From contig JALGVQ010000005.1 in NCBI GenBank assembly GCA_025774615.1, forward strand, positions 1 through 27,744: a stretch of DNA of 27,744 nucleotides. The letters are read 5' to 3'. Each line of letters begins with the position of its first letter. Position 1 is the stretch's first letter. The DNA is from a bacterium (GTDB taxonomy: Bacteria > Blakebacterota > Blakebacteria > Blakebacterales > Blakebacteraceae). The notes beneath the pieces were generated by a model, which was given only the letters and a program-made list of their open reading frames with translations, made no database searches and was not told where the DNA came from. This document shows positions 1 to 6,501 of this stretch, in pieces. The position numbers and the translations under genes were made by a program.

Positions 1-699
1 CTCGCGTCACCGGGAGGGTATCAGGAATCGTCAGCGGGAGCTGCCGATGTGGGGAGGGTAGCCGAAAACCCTACACTGACTGACAGGGAGGAAGAGGCAC
101 AAGCCCCTGAAGCGGTACCGGCCCCTGAAGCGGTACCGGCCCCTGAAGACACAACAGCGGCAGACACTTCTGACAATCACGTCGGCCCTGATTCTTCACC
201 TCCCCCCATTGAGGCGTACGAAGAGGAGATTGCAGCCGATCAGTCTGCCCGGAACGAGGAGGACGCCGGGAGGACAGGAGGACAACTGGATATCGGTTTC
301 GTACAGGGACGCTGGAAGGAGATCCTCGAAGAGGTCCGGCGCCGTAAAGTGTCGCTGCATGCCTTCATGACAGAGGCCAGCCTGCAGGGGCTCGATCAGA
401 ACAACCTTGTTCTGGCTTTCGCCGGTGAGAATCACACGTTCCATATCAACATGCTCAACCGTCATACCGATATCATCCGTGACGCGACCAGGAGCGTGCT
501 CGGGCACGCCCTGGGTGTTACCTGCCGTAATGAGGCAGAGGGTTCACCATCCGGCGCCGGTGGGCAGGAGAAACAGTCAAGGGATGTGAACCAGCAACTG
601 CTGGAACGCCTCTGCGAGCAGGATGAGAATCTCAAGGAGATCGTGGATACATTCAACGCCCGATTGGAGGATGGTCCGGGAGGTCGATCGGGTACCTGA
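1..699 (+). CDS. dnaX: DNA polymerase III subunit gamma/tau, C-terminal part (5' end outside window)
   Basis: The reading frame is open from base 1 to the TGA at 697-699, so the gene starts before the window and the in-frame GTG at 49 is probably internal. The product is the clamp-loader subunit of the replicative polymerase. Visible are a low-complexity Pro/Ala/Glu/Asp-rich linker (about bases 60-270) and then a folded C-terminal domain with the pattern W-K-x-I-L-E-x-V-R-x-R-K-x-S-L-H-A-F, typical of DnaX C-terminal domains, followed by a basic, helix-rich end. The AAA+ domain, which would confirm the call, is not in view. The linker carries an 18-bp tandem repeat. ybaB and recR follow directly, the classic dnaX-ybaB-recR order, which strongly supports the identification. 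Confidence 0.85.
   Translation, partial: LASPGGYQESSAGAADVGRVAENPTLTDREEEAQAPEAVPAPEAVPAPEDTTAADTSDNHVGPDSSPPPIEAYEEEIAADQSARNEEDAGRTGGQLDIGFVQGRWKEILEEVRRRKVSLHAFMTEASLQGLDQNNLVLAFAGENHTFHINMLNRHTDIIRDATRSVLGHALGVTCRNEAEGSPSGAGGQEKQSRDVNQQLLERLCEQDENLKEIVDTFNARLEDGPGGRSGT
103..149 (+). repeat. 18-bp tandem repeat in the dnaX linker
   Basis: Two perfect copies of an 18-bp unit (103-120 and 121-138) are followed by a partial third copy (139-148). The unit starts GCCCCTGAAG and encodes the hexapeptide APEAVP in frame. Copy-number change by slippage would keep the reading frame and only lengthen the disordered linker. Confidence 0.9.
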
Positions 700-763
700 A
701 GGAACGCGCTCAGCAGTCGGGCCATACTGTTGAAAACCTGGCAGTGAGGAATAGGGGAGTACC

Positions 764-1102
764 ATGCCGAATCCGTTTGATGCCGGATTTCTGAAGAAGA
801 TACAGGATGTTCAGGCCAACCTGGCCAGGGCACAGGAAGAGTTGAAGGAGATCCGTGTCGAGGGGACAGCGGCTGGAGGGCTGGTGACCGCTGTTGTCAA
901 TGGACACAAGGAACTGATCGATATCAAGATCGACCCGGACGCGGTCGCTGATGGCGACCTGGAGATGCTCGAGGACCTGGTCGTGGCCGCTGTCTCGAGT
1001 GCCACTCAGTCCGCCGAAGCAAAGGCCACTGAGACCATGGCAGGGGTGACCGGCGGCATGCTTCCTCCCGGGATGGATCTGGGGAGCCTCCTGGGCGGCT
1101 GA
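764..1102 (+). CDS. ybaB: YbaB/EbfC family nucleoid-associated protein
   Basis: The product is 112 aa, the normal family length. YbaB/EbfC proteins are small dimeric DNA-binding proteins associated with the nucleoid and encoded next to recR. The sequence has the family pattern: an N-terminal helix (residues about 5-30, K-K-I-Q-D-V-Q-A-N-L-A-R-A-Q-E-E-L), a beta-rich middle (G-T-A-A-G-G-L-V-T-A-V-V-N-G), the I-D-P-D-A-V segment, then a helix and a Gly/Met/Pro-rich tail. A purine-rich AGGGGAG lies just upstream of the ATG. It starts 64 bp after dnaX and its stop lies 2 bp before the recR ATG, so it is clearly in the same operon. Confidence 0.93.
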   Translation: MPNPFDAGFLKKIQDVQANLARAQEELKEIRVEGTAAGGLVTAVVNGHKELIDIKIDPDAVADGDLEMLEDLVVAAVSSATQSAEAKATETMAGVTGGMLPPGMDLGSLLGG

Positions 1103-1104
1103 CA

Positions 1105-1713
1105 ATGAGTTCGCTTCCTGACGCGGTCGAGGCACTGATAACTGAGCTGACCCGGCTTCCCGGGATCGGGCGAAAGACCGCCCAGCGACTCGCGTTCCAT
1201 CTGCTCAAATCCCGCAGTGAGGCGCCGAGGCGTCTTGCCCATGTGCTGGAACGTGTCGCCAGTGATGTGACCTTCTGCCCCCGATGCAATAACCTCTCCG
1301 AGCGGGGTGAACTGTGCACGATCTGTTCCGCTCCCCGCAGGAATGAATCGATCGTCTGTGTGGTTGAGACACCCACCGATGTGCTTGCGATCGAGCGTAC
1401 CGGCCGGTTCGACGGCAGTTATCATGTTCTGGGAGGATCGATCAATCCTCTTGAGGGAGTCGGTCCGGAGGATCTGGCTCTTGATTCGCTCTTTGCCAGA
1501 ATCGATGATGGAGGGATCCGGGAACTGATCCTGGCGAGCAGTGCCACACTGGAGGGTGATACCACGGCTCTGTTCATTGCCCGCCAGGTCCAGGGACGGG
1601 ACCTGAAGGTCACGCGTCTTGCGCGGGGCATTCCCATGGGCGGTGATCTGGAGTTCTCGGACGAACATACGATCTCACGAGCTATCCAGGCTCGCACCGA
1701 TTTCGAGGGCTGA
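1105..1713 (+). CDS. recR: Recombination mediator RecR
   Basis: The product is 202 aa, the usual RecR length. With RecF and RecO it helps load RecA onto SSB-coated single-stranded DNA at gaps. Visible in order are the N-terminal helix-hairpin-helix (L-P-G-I-G-R-K-T-A-Q-R, residues 18-28), a four-cysteine zinc finger (C58, C61, C71, C74), a Toprim domain (starting V-C-V-V-E-T-P-T-D, with the family motif G-G-S-I-N-P-L-E-G-V-G-P), and the C-terminal L-A-R-G-I-P-x-G-x-D-L-E segment. No key residue is missing. The ATG lies 2 bp after the ybaB stop, and the stop overlaps the pgsA start as TGATG. Confidence 0.97.
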   Translation: MSSLPDAVEALITELTRLPGIGRKTAQRLAFHLLKSRSEAPRRLAHVLERVASDVTFCPRCNNLSERGELCTICSAPRRNESIVCVVETPTDVLAIERTGRFDGSYHVLGGSINPLEGVGPEDLALDSLFARIDDGGIRELILASSATLEGDTTALFIARQVQGRDLKVTRLARGIPMGGDLEFSDEHTISRAIQARTDFEG

Positions 1714-2354
1714 TGATCTGGACTATTCCGAATGCGCTTTCCGGATTCCGGCTTCTGCTGGTTCCTGTCTTCTTCTGGTTGATGACCCGCGGCACCACGG
1801 TGGGTGCGGTTCTGGGGCTGACAACCTTTGCGGTGGCCGGTATCACCGATACTCTCGACGGCTATATCGCCCGGAAATACGGCAGTGATTCAGACCTTGG
1901 GCGATTTCTCGATCCGCTGGCTGACAAGATCCTCGTCCTGACCGCGTTCTACTGGGCTGCGATTGGAAGCGGGACCTCTCTGGTCTGGTTCAATATCTGG
2001 CTTGTACACATCATCGCGCTCCGTGAGATCGTCATCACCACCCTTCGTATGGTCCGGCGCGCTCAGGGCAGGCAGGTGGTCACGGCCAATGAGGGCAAGG
2101 CTAAGGCAACCCTGCAGATGGTAACGCTCTCGACGATGCTGATCTTCGAAGCCGGATCACGCCTCTTTGCTGAATTCGGGATTCCTCCGGACTGGATCCA
2201 TTCGGGTACCGTCTGGATCGTGATCCAGACGCTCTTTGCCGCTACCCTTGTGCTCACGGTCATCTCGGGGTTCCGCTATTTTACGGTGAACATGACCACC
2301 GCGCCTCTCTCAGATTCCGGAGAGGCAGATTCCGGAGAGGATGGGACGGAGTGA
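1713..2354 (+). CDS. pgsA: CDP-diacylglycerol-glycerol-3-phosphate 3-phosphatidyltransferase
   Basis: The product is a 213-aa membrane enzyme that makes phosphatidylglycerol phosphate from CDP-diacylglycerol and glycerol 3-phosphate. The full CDP-alcohol phosphatidyltransferase motif D-G-x2-A-R-x8-G-x3-D-x3-D is present at D49, G50, A53, R54, G63, D67 and D71. Several hydrophobic stretches give the expected multi-pass topology. The ATG overlaps the recR stop by one base (TGATG). The C-terminal tail is acidic (D-S-G-E-A-D-S-G-E-D), encoded by a perfect 15-bp tandem duplication. pgpA, for the next step of the pathway, overlaps its end by 4 bp. Family members acting on other alcohols exist, but pairing with pgpA favours PgsA. 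Confidence 0.93.
   Translation: MIWTIPNALSGFRLLLVPVFFWLMTRGTTVGAVLGLTTFAVAGITDTLDGYIARKYGSDSDLGRFLDPLADKILVLTAFYWAAIGSGTSLVWFNIWLVHIIALREIVITTLRMVRRAQGRQVVTANEGKAKATLQMVTLSTMLIFEAGSRLFAEFGIPPDWIHSGTVWIVIQTLFAATLVLTVISGFRYFTVNMTTAPLSDSGEADSGEDGTE
2311..2340 (+). repeat. 15-bp perfect tandem duplication at the pgsA/pgpA junction
   Basis: Two identical copies (2311-2325 and 2326-2340) of a 15-bp unit starting CAGATTCCGG and ending AGAGG. It encodes a repeated D-S-G-E at the PgsA C terminus. Each copy ends with GGAGAGG, and the second GGAGAGG (2334-2340) lies 10 bp before the pgpA GTG, so the duplication also doubles a Shine-Dalgarno-like sequence. Confidence 0.9.
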
Positions 2355-2830
2355 GTATCGAGACGAAGAAGGGTCCGATCGGGTTCGCTACCTGGATCGC
2401 CTGCGGGTTCGGACTCGGTTTCGCTCCGTTGGCGCCAGGGAGCATCGCGACCCTCTTTCTGGTGTTCCTGGCAGGTGCGCTGAAAGGCACGCTGGAATCA
2501 GAGGGTCTGCTGGCGATCGTCATCCTTGTGATGATCGTGGTGGGTATTCCTCTCTGCAACGCTGCCGAGAAACAGCTCGGGCATGACGCTCAGTCGATCG
2601 TATGGGATGAGTTCGTCGGGTTCGCGGTGGCGATATGGTTCCTGCCCGAACTCACCTGGGAGACCATTGTGGGCGCATTCCTTGCGTTCCGGTTCTTCGA
2701 TGTGCTCAAGCCCTTTCCTGTCAACCGTGCCGAAAAGCTCCCCCGTGGGTGGGGGATAATCGGAGATGACTTCCTGGCGGGTGTATACGCGAACCTGGTG
2801 GTACGGGGCGTGTGGCACCTTCTCTCCTGA
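2351..2830 (+). CDS. pgpA: Phosphatidylglycerophosphatase A
   Basis: The product is 159 aa. PgpA is a membrane phosphatase that removes the phosphate from phosphatidylglycerol phosphate, the step after PgsA. The N terminus has the family pattern G-F-G-L-G-F-A-P-L-A-P-G-S, and the middle has the W-D-E-F-V-G-F acidic motif that marks the PgpA active site. A later R-F-F-D-V-L-K-P-F-P segment and the G-I-I-G-D-D end segment are also typical. The start is a GTG overlapping the pgsA TGA (GTGA), with a GGAGAGG upstream. Its TGA overlaps the cinA ATG as TGATG. Confidence 0.93.
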   Translation: MSIETKKGPIGFATWIACGFGLGFAPLAPGSIATLFLVFLAGALKGTLESEGLLAIVILVMIVVGIPLCNAAEKQLGHDAQSIVWDEFVGFAVAIWFLPELTWETIVGAFLAFRFFDVLKPFPVNRAEKLPRGWGIIGDDFLAGVYANLVVRGVWHLLS

Positions 2831-4116
2831 TGGCGGGCAGGCAGGGCAGCTCGCGTAGTCGTGCTGCGCGTTGTCGGATCATCACCGTCGGCGATGAACT
2901 CCTGAACGGGATCCGGGTGGATACGAACACCTCCTGGCTTGCCGACAAACTTTCCGAGATGGGAATCATGACAGAGCAGGCGGTCACTGTCGGAGATGAT
3001 CCGGTCATGATAGCCGCGAGTGTGCGGGAAGCGGTCGGGGGCACGGATATCGTCATCGTAACGGGGGGGCTCGGGCCCACCCTGGATGATCGGACCAAAG
3101 AGGCGTTAGCCGACCTCTTCGAGGTGAAGATGACACCCCGTCCCGAGGTCGAGGAGGCGGTGCGGGGGTTCTTCGAGGAGCGCGGCCGGGAGACGACCAG
3201 GGTGAATCTGGATCAGGCCCTCGTACCTGCCGGCTTCGAGTGCCGGGTCAATCCGCGAGGCACTGCCCCGGGCATGCTGAAGGATGATGGATCACACCTT
3301 CTTTTCGTCCTGCCCGGTGTACCGGGCGAGATGAAGGCCCTCTTCGAGGAGTGGGTCGGCCCGCTCATCAATGACCGATACGGTGGGCGAAGAGTGATCG
3401 TCAGAAGATGGTACCGGACGACAGGTATCGGGGAATCGGATCTCTTCGATCTGGTTGGAGGCCTGGAGGAGATGGCTCCGGCAGTGAATCTGGCCTATCT
3501 CCCGTCACCCGAAGGAACAACCCTCTATCTGACGGGATCGGGTGCCCATGAGGAGACTCTCGAGGCGTTGCTCGACAGCGCGGAGGCGCATATCGTCAGA
3601 GCCGCCCGACAGTATCTCTACACAACCTCTGATATCGACCTTCCCGAGCATATCGCCGACCTCTTCTCACGAAGGGGACTCACGCTGGCTACGGCGGAAT
3701 CGTGCACAGGCGGGCTGATCGCCAGCAGACTTACCGATGTCCCCGGTGCCTCTGAGTGGTTCCGGCGGGGGTGGGTCACGTATTCGGATGAGGCCAAGGT
3801 GGAGGAACTCGGCGTGCCCGCCGAAATCATCAGTGAATTCGGCGCGGTTTCATCCCCGGTCGTCATATCGATGGCAGAGGGAGCCCGATCGAGAGCAAAG
3901 ACCGATTACGCCATCGCTGTATCGGGGATCGCGGGACCGACCGGAGAGAGGCCGGGTAAACCTGTCGGATTCACCTGCATCGCCTGCGCCGGACCGGAGG
4001 GTACGGTGGTGAAGGAACACCATCTCGGCAGCGGGGGGCGGACGCGGAATAAACGAAGATCGATGGTCCTGCTTCTCGACCTGCTGCGGCGGGTGGTGGA
4101 TGGACTCGATCCATGA
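2830..4116 (+). CDS. cinA: CinA family protein (MoCF-like domain plus NMN amidohydrolase domain)
   Basis: The product is 428 aa from the ATG at 2830, which overlaps the pgpA stop; a GTG at 2812 would add six residues but lies inside pgpA. The N-terminal half is a MoCF-like domain (T-V-G-D-E-L-L-N-G, D-T-N-T, G-G-L-G-P-T-L-D-D, and an L-P-G-V-P-G-E-M segment). In CinA proteins this part has been linked to ADP-ribose pyrophosphatase activity. The C-terminal domain begins A-E-S-C-T-G-G at residue 289 and has the PncC-type deamidase pattern (V-T-Y-S-x-E-A-K, S-G-I-A-G-P-T-G), hydrolysing nicotinamide mononucleotide in pyridine nucleotide salvage. Both domains look complete. Historically named for competence, but nothing here shows a competence role. 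Confidence 0.94.
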   Translation: MAGRQGSSRSRAARCRIITVGDELLNGIRVDTNTSWLADKLSEMGIMTEQAVTVGDDPVMIAASVREAVGGTDIVIVTGGLGPTLDDRTKEALADLFEVKMTPRPEVEEAVRGFFEERGRETTRVNLDQALVPAGFECRVNPRGTAPGMLKDDGSHLLFVLPGVPGEMKALFEEWVGPLINDRYGGRRVIVRRWYRTTGIGESDLFDLVGGLEEMAPAVNLAYLPSPEGTTLYLTGSGAHEETLEALLDSAEAHIVRAARQYLYTTSDIDLPEHIADLFSRRGLTLATAESCTGGLIASRLTDVPGASEWFRRGWVTYSDEAKVEELGVPAEIISEFGAVSSPVVISMAEGARSRAKTDYAIAVSGIAGPTGERPGKPVGFTCIACAGPEGTVVKEHHLGSGGRTRNKRRSMVLLLDLLRRVVDGLDP

Positions 4117-4700
4117 GTATCCGCAGTTTCGTGGCACTGCCCATCCCCGGGAATATCAGATCCCACCTGGCCCGACTTCACGAGTCGGTACCACATTCAG
4201 CAGGTCAGGTCACGTGGGTCAGGGCCGAGGCGATCCATCTCACGTGCGTGTTCCTCGGTGATATCGAAGAGGAGCAGGTAGATCCGATCACTGCGGCGCT
4301 CGAAGAGGCAGCGAGCGGCATGGAATCGTTCGTCACCTGTCTCGATGGTGTGGGAGCCTTCCCGAACTTCAGGAATCCCCGGACTGTCTGGGTGGGGTAT
4401 GAGGAGGGAGCGAGCGAGGTCGTGGAACTCAAACGCCGTGTAGACAGGGTCCTCGAGCCTCTGGGATTCGAACCGGATCAGCGCAGGTTCCATCCGCACG
4501 TGACCCTCGGACTGGTGAAGAAACGGGGGAACGCGAAGGAATTCGAGAAGGCGGCCGCTGCCTGGGTACTTCCGTTCGAGAACTGGATCACCCGCAACAT
4601 GATCCTCTTTCAGAGCGAACTGACGAAACACGGCCCGATCTATACGCCATTGGCCCATATACCGATGTCAGACCCCGGAAGTAGTGTAGAGCGAAGATAA
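4113..4700 (+). CDS. thpR: RNA 2',3'-cyclic phosphodiesterase (2H/LigT family)
   Basis: The product is 195 aa, a 2H phosphoesterase that opens 2',3'-cyclic phosphate ends of RNA and can ligate tRNA halves in vitro in some family members. Both catalytic H-x-T motifs are present: H42-L-T44 followed by C-V-F-L-G, and H129-V-T131 followed by L-G-L-V-K. The N terminus R-S-F-V-A-L-P-I-P matches the family. The ATG overlaps the cinA TGA by 4 bp (ATGA). cinA-thpR-recA order recurs in several phyla, so the placement supports the call. It is the last gene before the recA promoter. Confidence 0.93.
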   Translation: MSIRSFVALPIPGNIRSHLARLHESVPHSAGQVTWVRAEAIHLTCVFLGDIEEEQVDPITAALEEAASGMESFVTCLDGVGAFPNFRNPRTVWVGYEEGASEVVELKRRVDRVLEPLGFEPDQRRFHPHVTLGLVKKRGNAKEFEKAAAAWVLPFENWITRNMILFQSELTKHGPIYTPLAHIPMSDPGSSVERR

Positions 4701-4720
4701 GGCGAAAGTCGGTTGGATCT

Positions 4721-4747
4721 TCCCGGTGTGGAACTCCACCGGGAGTT
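4721..4747 (+). promoter_or_regulatory. Two overlapping inverted repeats at the recA promoter
   Basis: An 8-bp inverted repeat, TCCCGGTG (4721-4728) and CACCGGGA (4737-4744), encloses an 8-nt loop. A second dyad overlaps it: AACTCC (4732-4737), a 4-bp spacer, GGAGTT (4742-4747). The right arm of the second dyad enters the -35 hexamer of the recA promoter. No T-run follows, so a terminator for the upstream operon is unlikely. An operator for a repressor such as LexA is possible, but the sequence does not match a LexA box I know with certainty. Confidence 0.5.
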
Positions 4748-4774
4748 GAGTCAGAGCGCACAGGGCAGTATACT
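4746..4774 (+). promoter_or_regulatory. Sigma70-type promoter of recA
   Basis: TTGAGT (4746-4751) and TATACT (4769-4774) are separated by 17 bp. The -10 matches TATAAT at five of six positions and the -35 matches TTGACA at four. The promoter lies in the only sizeable gap of this stretch (4701-4861), after seven tightly packed genes and about 90 bp before the chosen recA start. Confidence 0.65.
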
Positions 4775-4861
4775 CAGCATCCAATCCGATCCCCCCGTGA
4801 CATGCAGGAAAACCCATCCGGGATCACCGGGCGGAAGCTGAGGCAGGGAGGAACTACTCGC

Positions 4862-5923
4862 ATGACAGCAGGAAAAGATAAAGAGAAGGCCATCCAGATG
4901 GCCGTTTCCCAGATTGAGAAGCAGTTCGGGAAAGGGGCCATCATGAGGCTGGGAAAAGATTCGAGGGTCGAGGCAGTCCCGGCGATCAGTACGGGGAGTA
5001 TCGGGCTTGATCTCGCTCTGGGAGTGGGGGGAATCCCGCGCGGGCGGGTGCTTGAAATATTCGGACCGGAATCTTCAGGCAAGACCACTCTGTCGCTCCA
5101 CATTACCGCTGAGGCACAGCGAGCGGGAGGCGCGGCCGCTTTCATCGACGCTGAGCATGCCATGGATATTGACTACGCGGAACGGCTGGGGGTGAACATC
5201 GATGACCTTCTGGTCTCACAGCCGGACAACGGAGAGCAGGCACTCGACATCGCAGAAACGCTGATTCGCTCGGGGGCGATCGATCTCGTGGTCATCGATT
5301 CGGTAGCGGCCCTGGTGCCTAAGGCCGAACTCGATGGCGATATGGGTGACTCGTTCATTGGTCTGCAGGCGCGCCTGATGAGCCAGGCGATGCGCAAGCT
5401 GACCGCAGCTATCAGCAAGTCGAAATGCTCCATGCTGTTCGTGAACCAGATCCGTGAGAAGATCGGTGTAATGTTCGGCAACCCCGAGACGACCCCTGGA
5501 GGCCGGGCACTCAAGTTCTACAGTTCGGTCCGGCTGGATATCCGCAGGATCGGTGCAGTGAAGGAGGGCACCAACATCATCGGGAACCGGACCAGGGTGA
5601 AGGTCGTGAAGAACAAGGTCGCCCCCCCATTCAAACAGGCCGAGTTCGACATCATCTATAACGAGGGTATCAGTCGTGAGGGTGAACTGATCGACATGGC
5701 TTCTGATACCGATATCCTGGAAAAATCGGGAACCTGGTACTCCTTCGCTGGTGAACGGCTGGGACAGGGTCGTGAGAACGTTCGGCTTTTCCTGAAAGAG
5801 AACACCGATATCTGCACAGAGCTGGAGCGGCAGGTCCGCGAAGCGCTGGGGATCGCCCCGCTGCCGATTATTACCAGCACGCCGGCAGATGCGAGCGAAC
5901 CGGAGAAGGCCGACCAGGTATAA
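4862..5923 (+). CDS. recA: Recombinase RecA
   Basis: The product is 353 aa from the ATG at 4862, preceded by AGGGAGGA ending 9 bp upstream. An in-frame ATG at 4802 would add 20 residues not expected in RecA and has no Shine-Dalgarno sequence. RecA coats single-stranded DNA, drives strand exchange and activates LexA self-cleavage. Visible are the N-terminal Q-I-E-K-Q-F-G-K-G motif, Walker A G-P-E-S-S-G-K-T (residues 68-75), the E-H-A-M-D segment, Walker B L-V-V-I-D-S, the L1 and L2 loop regions ([15 protein letters not shown], and [15 protein letters not shown]) and a short acidic tail. There is no intein. recX follows after 5 bp. Confidence 0.98.
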   Translation: MTAGKDKEKAIQMAVSQIEKQFGKGAIMRLGKDSRVEAVPAISTGSIGLDLALGVGGIPRGRVLEIFGPESSGKTTLSLHITAEAQRAGGAAAFIDAEHAMDIDYAERLGVNIDDLLVSQPDNGEQALDIAETLIRSGAIDLVVIDSVAALVPKAELDGDMGDSFIGLQARLMSQAMRKLTAAISKSKCSMLFVNQIREKIGVMFGNPETTPGGRALKFYSSVRLDIRRIGAVKEGTNIIGNRTRVKVVKNKVAPPFKQAEFDIIYNEGISREGELIDMASDTDILEKSGTWYSFAGERLGQGRENVRLFLKENTDICTELERQVREALGIAPLPIITSTPADASEPEKADQV

Positions 5924-5928
5924 TCCGG

Positions 5929-6465
5929 TTGTCACAGCCCTCTGAAGAAGATCGGCAGGCGTGGAGAAAGGCTCTCCTCCTTCTCCGGATCCGTCCCCGG
6001 TCAGAAGAAGAGTTGCGCCTCGCTCTGACCCGGGCCGATTTTACTTTTAGTGTGATCGAATCGACCCTTGAGCGTCTTCGCGATTGCGGGGCGGTGAACG
6101 ATCCCGCGTATGCTGAACAGTTCGCTGCCGAGCGCCGCCGGCTGAAGAAGCACGCGCCGGCGCGGATCGAGAAGGACCTGAGATCGAGGGGTATCTCGCC
6201 TGATCTTGCGCGTCTCGCGACACGTGGGGTGTATGAAGATGGCGCGAGTGACCCGGAGGCCAGGTTGCTTGATGAAGGAATGACCCTTCTGAGGAACAGG
6301 CAGGTTCATTACACTGACCTGAGGCCGGAAACAGCCTTTCGAAGAATGGCCGGGCTGCTGGAGCGGGCAGGATACCCGGGCCAGATAGCCCGGGACGCGG
6401 TGGAGGCCGTCATCGAGGAGATGGCGGCCGATGGTCTGCTCAAGATGCCGCCGGATGAAGAATAA
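5929..6465 (+). CDS. recX: Regulatory protein RecX
   Basis: The product is 178 aa from a TTG start 5 bp after recA. RecX binds RecA filaments and limits their activity. The sequence is helical and charged, with the family pattern A-L-x-L-L-x-x-R-x-R-S-E-x-E-L-R-x-x-L, then L-x-x-C-G-A-V-N-D-x-x-Y-A-E-Q-F and R-I-E-K-D-L-R-S-R-G-I. The three-helix repeat organisation is recognisable. A GGAGAAGG lies about 20 bp upstream, within the end of recA, so translational coupling is likely. No earlier start is plausible. The position directly after recA makes the call firm. Confidence 0.9.
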   Translation: MSQPSEEDRQAWRKALLLLRIRPRSEEELRLALTRADFTFSVIESTLERLRDCGAVNDPAYAEQFAAERRRLKKHAPARIEKDLRSRGISPDLARLATRGVYEDGASDPEARLLDEGMTLLRNRQVHYTDLRPETAFRRMAGLLERAGYPGQIARDAVEAVIEEMAADGLLKMPPDEE

Positions 6466-6501
6466 CAGGTCTGAGAGGCGTATGCCGATGACCGGGGACC
6501 G

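Noticed and set aside
4721-4747. Terminator for the dnaX-thpR operon at the dyad before recA
   Set aside because: The hairpin is not followed by a T-run and it overlaps the recA -35 region; an operator is more likely.
4802-4861. Earlier in-frame ATG for recA at 4802
   Set aside because: It lacks a Shine-Dalgarno sequence and adds 20 residues that RecA proteins do not have; the ATG at 4862 has AGGGAGGA and gives the normal N terminus.
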